From: Sulfurovum sp. | GTDB taxonomy: Bacteria > Campylobacterota > Campylobacteria > Campylobacterales > Sulfurovaceae | Length of the DNA stretch: 6,994 bases | Reading direction: 5' to 3' | Assembly: GCA_022729615.1 (NCBI GenBank) | Contig: DZAQ01000071.1 | Span: 1-6,994 of the forward strand | The notes under the pieces: model-generated | What the model was told of the DNA's origin: nothing | Databases searched by the model: none | What the model saw: only the letters and a program-made list of their open reading frames with translations | Shown here: positions 1 through 6,489 of the stretch, piece by piece | Numbering within the stretch: position 1 is the stretch's first letter | How the letters are laid out: each line of letters opens with the position of its first letter | Program-made: the position numbers and the translations under genes

Positions 1-1
1 T

Positions 2-472
2 CTTCTCAAAAAAAGTATGTACACAATATCTCCTTCCGAGCGCTCTCAACTCAAAAAAATAGTGGGAAGCTATTTTGATCTTCTCAATCTCTACAATCTG
101 GTAAAATCCCGCCTTTTGCACCGGCTCACCATCGAAGAGACACTTGCCTATATGCTTCCTTTTACCGAAAAATTTAACCTGAGTGAACTTGCCGGACTCT
201 GCCATGTCCCAAATCTGCAGCAACTTTCATCTGCCATCGAACCGACACTCAATGAAAAGTTTGACAGCTACGAAACCTTTCATAAGGCGCTCTACCGCTA
301 TCATAAACAATATCTTTTGTCCGTATGGAACGGCTACCCTTTTTCCATCGCTATCCCTTTTTCACTTTTGAGGCTCATAGAGATGGAGGTCTCAGATATT
401 AGGGCGATTACGGAAGGTGTGGCTTTCGGTCTCGAGAAGAAGGAGATCCTCTCAATGACGGCAGGAGACTGA
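2..472 (+). CDS. ntpC: V/A-type ATPase subunit C (AC39/d family), 5'-truncated by window edge
   Basis: This is the C-terminal half of the subunit that caps the K ring and couples it to the D/F central shaft. The frame stays open to the left edge without a stop (bases 2-16 read L-L-K-K-S before the first ATG at 17). That ATG has no Shine-Dalgarno sequence, and 156 visible residues are about half of the roughly 330 usual for the family, so the gene surely starts upstream. Family signs are the segment YFDLLNLYNLVKSRLL near the visible start, corresponding to the 'D..N...L.R.K' repeat region of AC39 proteins, and the C-terminal stretch RLIEMEVSDIRAITEGVAFGL, which matches the family's closing 'E..NLR.I..GK..GL' signature. 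The protein is predicted soluble and bound to the membrane ring. Its stop lies 1 nt before the start of subunit I. The family call rests on motif recognition and context; the missing half cannot be judged. Confidence 0.85.
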   Translation, partial: LLKKSMYTISPSERSQLKKIVGSYFDLLNLYNLVKSRLLHRLTIEETLAYMLPFTEKFNLSELAGLCHVPNLQQLSSAIEPTLNEKFDSYETFHKALYRYHKQYLLSVWNGYPFSIAIPFSLLRLIEMEVSDIRAITEGVAFGLEKKEILSMTAGD

Positions 473-473
473 C

Positions 474-2294
474 ATGCTCTTCCCCGAAAAGATGTTCCGC
501 GTAGAGATTGGGATTGAGCCGCAATACAGCGATGCCGTTCTCGAAAGGATTGGATTAGAAGGTGTGTTGCATATCGAGAAAATCAAAGCGATGCCCGAAA
601 ATGAAGCAGAAGCAAGTCGGGTCAAAACTTTGCTGACGCTGACCCTTGCGTATATGAAATTTCTGGAGATCATACCAAGACATCGGCAAACGCATGCCGG
701 CCCCTCTATCGACCAACAACTCAACGAAATAGAAAACACTCTATCGGCAATCGGATCACGCATAGAAGAGGTTTCGCAAGAGCTCAGAGCATCCGATCAG
801 GAACTTCAGTGGTTCCACAAAGCGGCGGCTATTAAAAATGCGCTTTTGCCCGTTGTTGATGTAGAAACACTCTCCAAAAACCTCAACTATCTCCGATTTC
901 GTGTTGCCATCGTGACGATGGAAGCGGCGGAACTCTTGCGCTTGAGCGCAAAGCATACGGGGTTGCTTCTCATTGATCGTCCGCTATTTGAGCAAACGAG
1001 CGCCATAGCCATCTTTTATGAAGAAGAACAAGAGCCCGAAGTTCTCAAAGGGTTCAATACGGTTAAAGCCATTGAGATGAATCAAATATACTTTTCGGAA
1101 CAAGCATACAAGCTGCAGCAGCTCACCGGGCAAAAACTCCACACAAAGAGAGAGATCCTCTCGAAGGAATACGAAACCTCGCTACAAAATAGCCAGAGTC
1201 ATCTTCGCAACCTCCACGAATTGGAAGTGGCAAAATCATCACTCCGAGAAAGCCCCAAAGGCATGATATTGGGGGGCTGGATCCCAAAAAAATCAGCAAA
1301 AAATTTTGTGGCGGACATAGAACACGCGAAAGTGACCTTCCTCGAGCATGAAGGTGAAGCGCCGGTGCTTCTCGATACTCCCTCCGCACTCAAACCGTTT
1401 GAGAAACTCATCACCAACTTCTCATACCCAAGATACGGAGAGGTCAACCCCGTCCTGCCCTTTGCCTTCTCTTTTCTGCTGCTTTTTGGGATCATGTTCG
1501 GCGATGTCGGACATGGTTTGATCCTTGCATTTTTGGGTTGGCTGGTCAAAAAGAATATCGCCAAGTATGCAGATTTTGGACAAATCTATTATCTGAGCGG
1601 ACTCTCTGCTGCTTTTTTCGGCCTTCTGTACGGTTCTGTTTTTGGAGTACATCATCTGCTGCCCCATCTGCTATTTTCTCCTTTAGAAAATATACAGGCT
1701 ACGATTATCTTCAGTATCGGTATCGGTATCGCGATAATTACCCTCAGCTTCCTTCTGCATATGGTGACTGCAGTCAAACGAAAAGAGCCGACCTTGCTCT
1801 TTGTGAGCGAAGGAAGCCTTCTTTGGCTTCTGGTTTACTGGTTTACGATCGGTATTTTTATCAAATCTGTCGTTCAAGAGCTCGATATCACCTATGAAGC
1901 GATCCTGCTTTCTCTGCTTCTGATCATAATATTTATTCAGTTACTCAGAAAAACAGGTCAGGGAAGCCAAGCAGTGATAGACCTTTTGAGAGAATTTATG
2001 GATACGATCACCAATACGCTCTCATTTCTTCGGGTAGGAGCCTTTGCTCTGGCGCATGGGGCGCTCTTTATGGCTGTTTTCAGTATTGCGCGGATGATCA
2101 GCGAATCGTATGGAGAGGGTCTTATCTACTGGATATTGATAATCATAGGAAATGTGGTTATTATTGTGCTTGAAGGTGTTATCGTGACGATTCAGACACT
2201 AAGATTGGAGTATTATGAGTTTTTCAAACGCTTTTTTAAAGGAGGGGGCATCCCTTACCAACCTTATACACTTGGAGGAAAAGATGAAAATTAG
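474..2294 (+). CDS. ntpI: V/A-type ATPase subunit I (a-type membrane stator subunit)
   Basis: The stator subunit (606 aa) carries the two ion half-channels against the rotating K ring. Residues 1 to about 320 are hydrophilic and helical, the cytoplasmic arm that contacts the peripheral stalk. Residues from about 326 to 585 hold seven or eight transmembrane helices. Hallmarks are MFGDVGHG at 341-348, SFLRVGAFALAH around the essential Arg (R520, equivalent to yeast Vph1 R735), and E567 with R577 in the last helix (10 residues apart, as E789 and R799 are in Vph1). The C-terminal tail EYYEFFKRFFKGGGIPYQPY is also typical. Length is slightly below the usual 620-680. The start at 474 follows an AGGAGA at 463-468 with five bases between, 1 nt after the subunit C stop. 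The 3' end overlaps the start of K by 11 nt. Identification is secure from the motifs; channel function is family knowledge. Confidence 0.97.
   Translation: MLFPEKMFRVEIGIEPQYSDAVLERIGLEGVLHIEKIKAMPENEAEASRVKTLLTLTLAYMKFLEIIPRHRQTHAGPSIDQQLNEIENTLSAIGSRIEEVSQELRASDQELQWFHKAAAIKNALLPVVDVETLSKNLNYLRFRVAIVTMEAAELLRLSAKHTGLLLIDRPLFEQTSAIAIFYEEEQEPEVLKGFNTVKAIEMNQIYFSEQAYKLQQLTGQKLHTKREILSKEYETSLQNSQSHLRNLHELEVAKSSLRESPKGMILGGWIPKKSAKNFVADIEHAKVTFLEHEGEAPVLLDTPSALKPFEKLITNFSYPRYGEVNPVLPFAFSFLLLFGIMFGDVGHGLILAFLGWLVKKNIAKYADFGQIYYLSGLSAAFFGLLYGSVFGVHHLLPHLLFSPLENIQATIIFSIGIGIAIITLSFLLHMVTAVKRKEPTLLFVSEGSLLWLLVYWFTIGIFIKSVVQELDITYEAILLSLLLIIIFIQLLRKTGQGSQAVIDLLREFMDTITNTLSFLRVGAFALAHGALFMAVFSIARMISESYGEGLIYWILIIIGNVVIIVLEGVIVTIQTLRLEYYEFFKRFFKGGGIPYQPYTLGGKDEN
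2274..2278 (+). promoter_or_regulatory. Shine-Dalgarno site of subunit K
   Basis: GGAGG five bases before ATG 2284, lying inside the last codons of subunit I. It fixes the K start at 2284 and not at the in-frame ATG 2215, which is buried in the I coding sequence and would put a charged, non-leader extension ahead of the hydrophobic N-terminus. A strong site fits the high copy number of the c subunit per complex (inference). Confidence 0.85.
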
Positions 2295-2577
2295 GTCATG
2301 GATTATAGGCGCTCTATTGCTTTTGCCGTCAGTAGCATCTGCGTCACAGACGGCTATTTCAGATGAAGGCGTCGCTTATATCGCATCAGCGCTCGCGGTA
2401 GGTCTCTCGACGATCGCCGGCGGTATCGCGGTGGGATTGGTCGGCGCGGCGGCGATGGGAGCAGTAGGTGAAAAACCGGAAATTTCCGGCAAGGCACTCA
2501 TCTTCCTTGGCTTGGCCGAGGGGATCGCCATTTACGGGTTGATCATCGCCATTATGATCCTTGGGAAAGTGGGATAA
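2284..2577 (+). CDS. ntpK: V/A-type ATPase subunit K (c-ring proteolipid, 8-kDa type with leader)
   Basis: The ring-forming subunit (97 aa) binds the transported ion and rotates against subunit I. Residues 1-20 look like a signal peptide: K2 and R4, a hydrophobic core, then A18-S19-A20, a plausible leader-peptidase site. The mature part, about 77 aa, has two helices (about 29-60 and 68-94) joined by the polar loop GEKPEISGK. This is the 8-kDa hairpin layout with a leader, as known from Thermus, not the fused 16-kDa, four-helix form of Enterococcus. Helix 1 is rich in G and A, the ring-packing pattern. Helix 2 carries the single membrane carboxylate E79 in LAEGIAIYGL. The Thr/Gln pair next to Glu and the helix-1 Gln of Na+-binding rings are absent, suggesting H+ use. 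An uncleaved three-helix form is possible. The gene overlaps I by 11 nt and sits 7 nt before F. Confidence 0.96.
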   Translation: MKIRSWIIGALLLLPSVASASQTAISDEGVAYIASALAVGLSTIAGGIAVGLVGAAAMGAVGEKPEISGKALIFLGLAEGIAIYGLIIAIMILGKVG

Positions 2578-2584
2578 AGACGGA

Positions 2585-2887
2585 ATGAAACTGGTCATTG
2601 TCGGGAACGAAGAGGAGTGTCTCGGTTTTTCACTAGCCGGCATCGAAGGTATCATTGCCGAAGATGATGCGATGTTTCTGGAAAAAATGCATACACTCTT
2701 TGGCGACCGGGATGTCGGCGTGATCGCGATAGCAGATCGGTATTTTTCTCTTTTTTCCAAACACTTCAGCTCTATGATCGAAAAGCGGGCGCTCCCTGCC
2801 ATCGTATTTATCCCTTCCATAGATGGGATCCATCACGCATCAAGCCTAAAGGAGTACCTTGCTACGATCCTCGGTATCCGACTTTAG
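2585..2887 (+). CDS. ntpG: V/A-type ATPase subunit F (central stalk)
   Basis: This small soluble central-stalk subunit (100 aa) binds D and modulates ATPase activity. In Enterococcus the equivalent gene is named ntpG; in archaea and Thermus it is subunit F. The N-terminus MKLVIVGNEEECLGFSLAGIEG matches the family's 'G-[DN]-E-[DE]-x-x-x-GF-[RK/S]-LAG' strand-loop. The middle (VGVIAIADRYF) is the Rossmann-like beta strand typical of the fold, VFIPSIDG matches the 'IPSKDG' element, and the end TILGIRL matches the family 'VGI+[IL]' terminus. Length fits the family's 100-110. I chose ATG 2585 over the in-frame ATG 2561 because it begins exactly at the conserved MKLVIVG, whereas 2561 would overlap K. 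The ribosome site is weak (only a short GG at 2581-2583), so translation probably depends on coupling to K 7 nt upstream. Its 3' end holds the ribosome site and start of E. Confidence 0.93.
   Translation: MKLVIVGNEEECLGFSLAGIEGIIAEDDAMFLEKMHTLFGDRDVGVIAIADRYFSLFSKHFSSMIEKRALPAIVFIPSIDGIHHASSLKEYLATILGIRL
2848..2854 (+). promoter_or_regulatory. Shine-Dalgarno site deciding the TTG start of subunit E
   Basis: AAAGGAG ends four bases before TTG 2859, inside the F coding sequence. An in-frame stop (TAA 2847-2849) overlaps its left edge, so the E frame cannot start further upstream. The next in-frame ATG is at about codon 35, within the predicted coiled coil, so TTG is the best start. Confidence 0.8.
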
Positions 2888-3404
2888 CGATTTTGCCAAC
2901 AAAGTCGAAGGGCATATTGCCGCCAAAATAAAGACGATCGAGGAAGAGGCATCTATATATATGTTCCAAACAAAGAAAGAGACCGGAATGGAGGCAGAGC
3001 AGTGGCTACAATACAAACGCTCCGAATGGAAGCAAGAACTCCAAGCCAAAGAGCGGCAAGAGATCAGAATGATTCGAGACGAAGCGGATCAAATGTGGTC
3101 AGCCTTCAAGAACAAAGCCCAAGCAAGAGTCAGAGACAAGGTCAAAAACAGACTCAAAGAACAATTTCCTATACTGGTCGAATGCTTTATCGCATGGATA
3201 TCGCAACACCGCCAAAGAGGTATATTTTTCTTACCCCAAGCCTATAGTGCGCTCGTAGATACCAAAAAATTTAGAGTAGAGACCTCCGAGGAAAATGCCG
3301 TTATTTTCAGACATGACAATCTCTACATCGAGTACTCTGTTGAGCGTATTATAGAGGAACTTCAGGGCGAAATGACCGCTATGTTACATTTTGAGGAGGA
3401 TTGA
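2859..3404 (+). CDS. ntpE: V/A-type ATPase subunit E (peripheral stalk)
   Basis: The peripheral-stalk subunit (181 aa; family usually about 185-200) holds the A3B3 head against subunit I. Residues about 8-105 are charged and helical with many E, K, R, Q and A residues, fitting the N-terminal coiled coil that pairs with the small G/H partner. Residues about 105-181 form the globular head-binding end: EQFPILVECFIAWISQHRQ followed by a strand-rich region and the closing IEYSVERIIEELQGEMTAMLHFEED, which resembles the family's 'v.nTle.rLe....el...i...LF' end. Sequence similarity is low, as is usual for E, so the call leans on layout, length and position between F and A. The start is TTG with a good ribosome site, overlapping F by 29 nt. 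It ends in TGATG with subunit A. Confidence 0.82.
   Translation: MLRSSVSDFSDFANKVEGHIAAKIKTIEEEASIYMFQTKKETGMEAEQWLQYKRSEWKQELQAKERQEIRMIRDEADQMWSAFKNKAQARVRDKVKNRLKEQFPILVECFIAWISQHRQRGIFFLPQAYSALVDTKKFRVETSEENAVIFRHDNLYIEYSVERIIEELQGEMTAMLHFEED
3393..3399 (+). promoter_or_regulatory. Shine-Dalgarno site of subunit A
   Basis: GAGGAGG four bases before ATG 3404, within the last codons of E. It supports ATG 3404 over the adjacent in-frame TTG 3401, which is only one codon upstream and too close to the ribosome site. Confidence 0.8.
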
Positions 3405-5149
3405 TGGCACACATAATCTCTATTTTGGGTCCTATTGTCAGAGCAGAACTTGACGGTGAGAGAGTCTGTATCCAGGATGTCGCGTATGTCGGGGAGCTCG
3501 GACTAACAGGCGAAGTCATCGAAAGAGACCAAAAGAGCGCGTTGATCCAAGTTTACGAAGAGACAGAGGGGCTCAAGCTTGGCGAAGCCGTCACTTTTAC
3601 GGCGCAAATGCTCTCTGCCCTTTTGGGTCCCGGACTTTTGGGCTCGATCTATGACGGCATCGGGCGTCCGCTCAAACTGGCAGGCACCCGCATAAGCAGA
3701 GGACTCAAACTCGATCCTCTCGATAGAGACAAGCTCTGGAGCTTCACTCCTTTCGCGAAGGCAGGTCAAAAGCTTGAAGGCGGGGAATATATAGGCGCAG
3801 TTAGCGCCCAGGATGCCTTTGAGTATCGCCTTATGGTGCCGCCGGACAAAAACGGGAGGGTCAGTTTTGTTGCCGGGCAAGGAGAATATCGGCTCGATGA
3901 CACACTGATCGAGTTTGAGGATGGGGAGAGACTCACGATGGTGCAGAGATGGCCGGTTCGCATCGCGCGTCCTTTTAAAGAGCGGATTCTTTCAAAAAAA
4001 CCGATGATCACGGGACAGCGGATCATCGACTTTCTCTTCCCGATCAGCGAAGGCGGCAGCGCTTCTATTCCCGGAGGATTCGGCACAGGCAAGACCATCT
4101 TGCAGCAAACCTTGGCAAAATGGAGCGATGCCGACATCATAGTCTATATAGGCTGCGGTGAGCGAGGCAATGAGATGACCGAAGTGCTTCAAGAGTTCCC
4201 CCAACTAGCTGACCCCAAAAGCGGCAAAAAGCTCATCGAACGCACCGTACTCATCGCGAACACTTCCGATATGCCCGTCTCGGCGCGTGAAGCCTCTATC
4301 TATATCGGGTTGACCATCGCGGAATATTTCCGCGATATGGGATATACCGTTGCACTGATGGCCGACTCGACTTCTCGCTGGGCAGAAGCGATGCGTGAAC
4401 TCTCGGGGCGCATGAATGAGCTGCCCGCCGAAGAGGGATTTCCCTCGTATCTCGCCTCTCGTATTGCCTCGGTCTATGAACGGGCGGGCGCAGTCAGAAC
4501 CCTAGGAGGTGATACGGGAGCCGTCACGATGATCGGCGCTATTTCTCCGCCCGGAGGAGATTTCTCCGAACCGGTTACGCGCCATACACAGCGATTTACA
4601 TCCGTATTTTGGGCACTGGACAAAGAGTTGGCAAATGCGCGCTTTTACCCCTCGATCAACCATCTTTTGAGCCATAGCGCCTATGCCATAAGTGTCAAAT
4701 CTTGGTGGGAAGCAGGCTATCCGGAGTGGAGTGAACTCCGGCTCTGGGTCATTGAAATGCTGCAACGCGATGAAAAACTCCAACGCATTGTGAAACTTCT
4801 AGGCAGTGAAGCGCTGCCGGAAGATCAGAAGCTCACCCTTTTTATCTCCGATCTGATCAAAGAGTATTTTCTGCAGCAAAATGCCTTTGATGCGGTCGAT
4901 ATGTACGCTTCACCCCAAAAGCAGATATGTATGGCAAAAGCGCTCAAGGCTTTGCATCAGTGGTGGAAGCGTTGTTTTGAAGAAAAAGGGGTTCCCGCAG
5001 GACAATTGAAAGATCAGCCAATTGTAGGGGAGCTGCTCACTTCCAGACTAGGAGTGCCCAATGATCAAACGGAGTGGTTTGATGCTTGGCACAAACGAAT
5101 GGAAACCCGGTACGAAACACTCCTGCTCACATTTGGAGAGATCTCATGA
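3404..5149 (+). CDS. ntpA: V/A-type ATPase catalytic subunit A
   Basis: Catalytic ATP-binding subunit (581 aa; family about 578-600). It has an N-terminal beta barrel (about 1-70) and the LGPGLLGSIYDGIGRPL element before the A-specific bulge insert (about 110-195), which distinguishes it from F-type beta and from subunit B. The Walker A is GGFGTGKT at 224-231 with K230. The catalytic Glu is E253 in GCGERGNEMTEV, followed by ANTSDMPVSAREASIY and the Walker B region VALMADSTSRWAEAMRELSGRM at about 317-338, then EEGFPSYLASRIASVYERAG. The C-terminal helical domain is complete. The P-loop has Gly where archaeal, Thermus and Enterococcus proteins have Pro (GPFG.GKT). All catalytic residues I can check are present, so the enzyme should be active. 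The start overlaps the E stop (TGATG) and the stop overlaps the B start (ATGA). Confidence 0.99.
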   Translation: MAHIISILGPIVRAELDGERVCIQDVAYVGELGLTGEVIERDQKSALIQVYEETEGLKLGEAVTFTAQMLSALLGPGLLGSIYDGIGRPLKLAGTRISRGLKLDPLDRDKLWSFTPFAKAGQKLEGGEYIGAVSAQDAFEYRLMVPPDKNGRVSFVAGQGEYRLDDTLIEFEDGERLTMVQRWPVRIARPFKERILSKKPMITGQRIIDFLFPISEGGSASIPGGFGTGKTILQQTLAKWSDADIIVYIGCGERGNEMTEVLQEFPQLADPKSGKKLIERTVLIANTSDMPVSAREASIYIGLTIAEYFRDMGYTVALMADSTSRWAEAMRELSGRMNELPAEEGFPSYLASRIASVYERAGAVRTLGGDTGAVTMIGAISPPGGDFSEPVTRHTQRFTSVFWALDKELANARFYPSINHLLSHSAYAISVKSWWEAGYPEWSELRLWVIEMLQRDEKLQRIVKLLGSEALPEDQKLTLFISDLIKEYFLQQNAFDAVDMYASPQKQICMAKALKALHQWWKRCFEEKGVPAGQLKDQPIVGELLTSRLGVPNDQTEWFDAWHKRMETRYETLLLTFGEIS

Positions 5150-6489
5150 TCATAGAATATACCGGAGCGCAGAAACTCAAAGGCACTCTTCTCTTTTTTG
5201 AGCCGATCAGGGATATCCGATACGGAGAGAAGGTTGTGATTCGTTCAGAAGGAAAAACACTCAATGGAAAAGTCGCGGCACTCTCACAGAGTGTGATGCT
5301 GATCGAAATCCTAGGAGAACCCTACGGACTCAATATCGATAATCTCAGAGTGCAATTTACGGGCAATATCTTTGAGCTTGGGGTCAGTGACAAGATGTTG
5401 GGCAGAGTGATGGATGCCTTTGGCGAACCCACGGACGATAAAGGCGAAATCCGCCATGACAAGCTCCTGCCCATCGGAGGTTCAGCATACAATCCTGTTC
5501 AACGAGCCTATCCGAATGATTTCATCCAAACCGGCATCTCGGCGATCGATGGTCTCAATGTTCTGGTCAAAGGGCAAAAGCTCCCTATCTTTTCTGTGGC
5601 AGGAGCATCGACCAATGATTTGGCGGCACAATTGGTACGCCAAATCACCCCTTCAGGGAAAAACGGAGCCGTTGTTTTTGCGGGGATCGGGATCAAATAC
5701 GAAGACGCCCAGTATCTGATACAAAGTATCCGTTCCGGCGGGAACTTTGAGAGGACCGCTATTTTCCTCAATCTAGCAGATGAGCCGAGCATCAATGCGC
5801 TTTTGCTTGTGCGTTCGGCGCTGACATTTGCCGAGTATCTCGCCTTTGAAAAAGGTTACGATGTGATCGCCGTGCTCTATGATATGACGAACTATTGCGA
5901 TGCCCTCAGAGAGGTCTCTTCTCGACGCGAAGAGATCCCCAGCCGGAAAGGATATCCGGGATATATGTACAGCGACCTTGCTTCGATCTATGAGCGAGCA
6001 GGGATACTCAAAGAGAGCGCCGGGTCATTGACGCAGATTCCCATCCTAACCATGCCCGATGGCGACATCACCCATCCCATCCCGGACTTGACCGGCTACA
6101 TCACCGAAGGACAGATCGTTCTTGAACGGGAGCTGCAGCAAAAAGGGATCTATCCTCCCATCAATGTTCTCCCCTCTCTCTCCCGCTTGATGAATCATGG
6201 CGCTTCCGACCAGCACAGACGATGGTCGGCAGAGATCTACGCTGCCTATGCCAAAGCAAAAAAAGCAGAAATGCTTGCTGCCATTATCGGAGAAGAAGAG
6301 ATGGGAGAAACGGAACAGCGCTATTTGGCATTCGGCAAAGCATTTGAGCGCCAATTTATCACACAGAGGAACGAAGAGAATCGCACACTAGAGCAGACAC
6401 TCGCCATAGGGTGGAAGCTTCTAGCCCTCTTGCCGCCTACCGCATTGACAAGGCTCAAACCCCAAGATATTGCGGAGCATTTCCAATGA
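5146..6489 (+). CDS. ntpB: V/A-type ATPase non-catalytic subunit B
   Basis: Regulatory, nucleotide-binding-fold subunit (447 aa; family about 455-465) that alternates with A in the head and supplies the arginine side of the active site. As expected for B, there is no Walker A: the P-loop position reads SVAGASTNDLAAQLVRQ (about 148-165). Other signatures are VVFAGIGIKYEDAQY, NLADEPSINALLLVRSALTFAEYLAFEKG, DMTNYCDALREVSSRREEIPSRKGYPGYMYSDLASIYERAG (from D246) and LTQIPILTMPDGDITHPIPDLTGYITEGQI. After SRLMN the loop is shorter and changed (HGASDQHRRWS instead of the longer GIGEG...REDH type), which accounts for part of the reduced length. The start is ATG 5146 with GGAG at 5135-5138; the upstream in-frame ATG 5086 lies in subunit A and is rejected. 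ATGA overlaps join it to A and to D. Confidence 0.98.
   Translation: MIIEYTGAQKLKGTLLFFEPIRDIRYGEKVVIRSEGKTLNGKVAALSQSVMLIEILGEPYGLNIDNLRVQFTGNIFELGVSDKMLGRVMDAFGEPTDDKGEIRHDKLLPIGGSAYNPVQRAYPNDFIQTGISAIDGLNVLVKGQKLPIFSVAGASTNDLAAQLVRQITPSGKNGAVVFAGIGIKYEDAQYLIQSIRSGGNFERTAIFLNLADEPSINALLLVRSALTFAEYLAFEKGYDVIAVLYDMTNYCDALREVSSRREEIPSRKGYPGYMYSDLASIYERAGILKESAGSLTQIPILTMPDGDITHPIPDLTGYITEGQIVLERELQQKGIYPPINVLPSLSRLMNHGASDQHRRWSAEIYAAYAKAKKAEMLAAIIGEEEMGETEQRYLAFGKAFERQFITQRNEENRTLEQTLAIGWKLLALLPPTALTRLKPQDIAEHFQ

Noticed and set aside
17..472. A complete 151-aa gene starting at ATG 17
   Set aside because: The frame is open to the left edge, there is no ribosome site, and the product would be only the second half of an AC39-family protein.
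1715..1732. Tandem hexamer tatcgg-tatcgg-tatcgc
   Set aside because: It encodes the alternating I-G-I-G-I-A of a transmembrane helix in subunit I; three short units do not indicate a functional repeat.
2215..2283. ATG 2215 as the start of subunit K
   Set aside because: It is deep in the subunit I coding sequence; ATG 2284 has GGAGG at proper spacing and begins a normal leader peptide.
2561..2584. ATG 2561 as the start of subunit F
   Set aside because: It would overlap K and add eight charged residues before the conserved MKLVIVG start of the fold.
3503..4204. Open frames of 70-125 codons on the minus strand opposite subunit A
   Set aside because: They mirror the codon structure of a highly conserved gene, have no recognisable domain, and overlap one another; similar minus-strand frames opposite I, K, B and D are also shadows.
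5086..5145. ATG 5086 as the start of subunit B
   Set aside because: It lies in the subunit A coding sequence; ATG 5146 has a ribosome site and the usual ATGA coupling.
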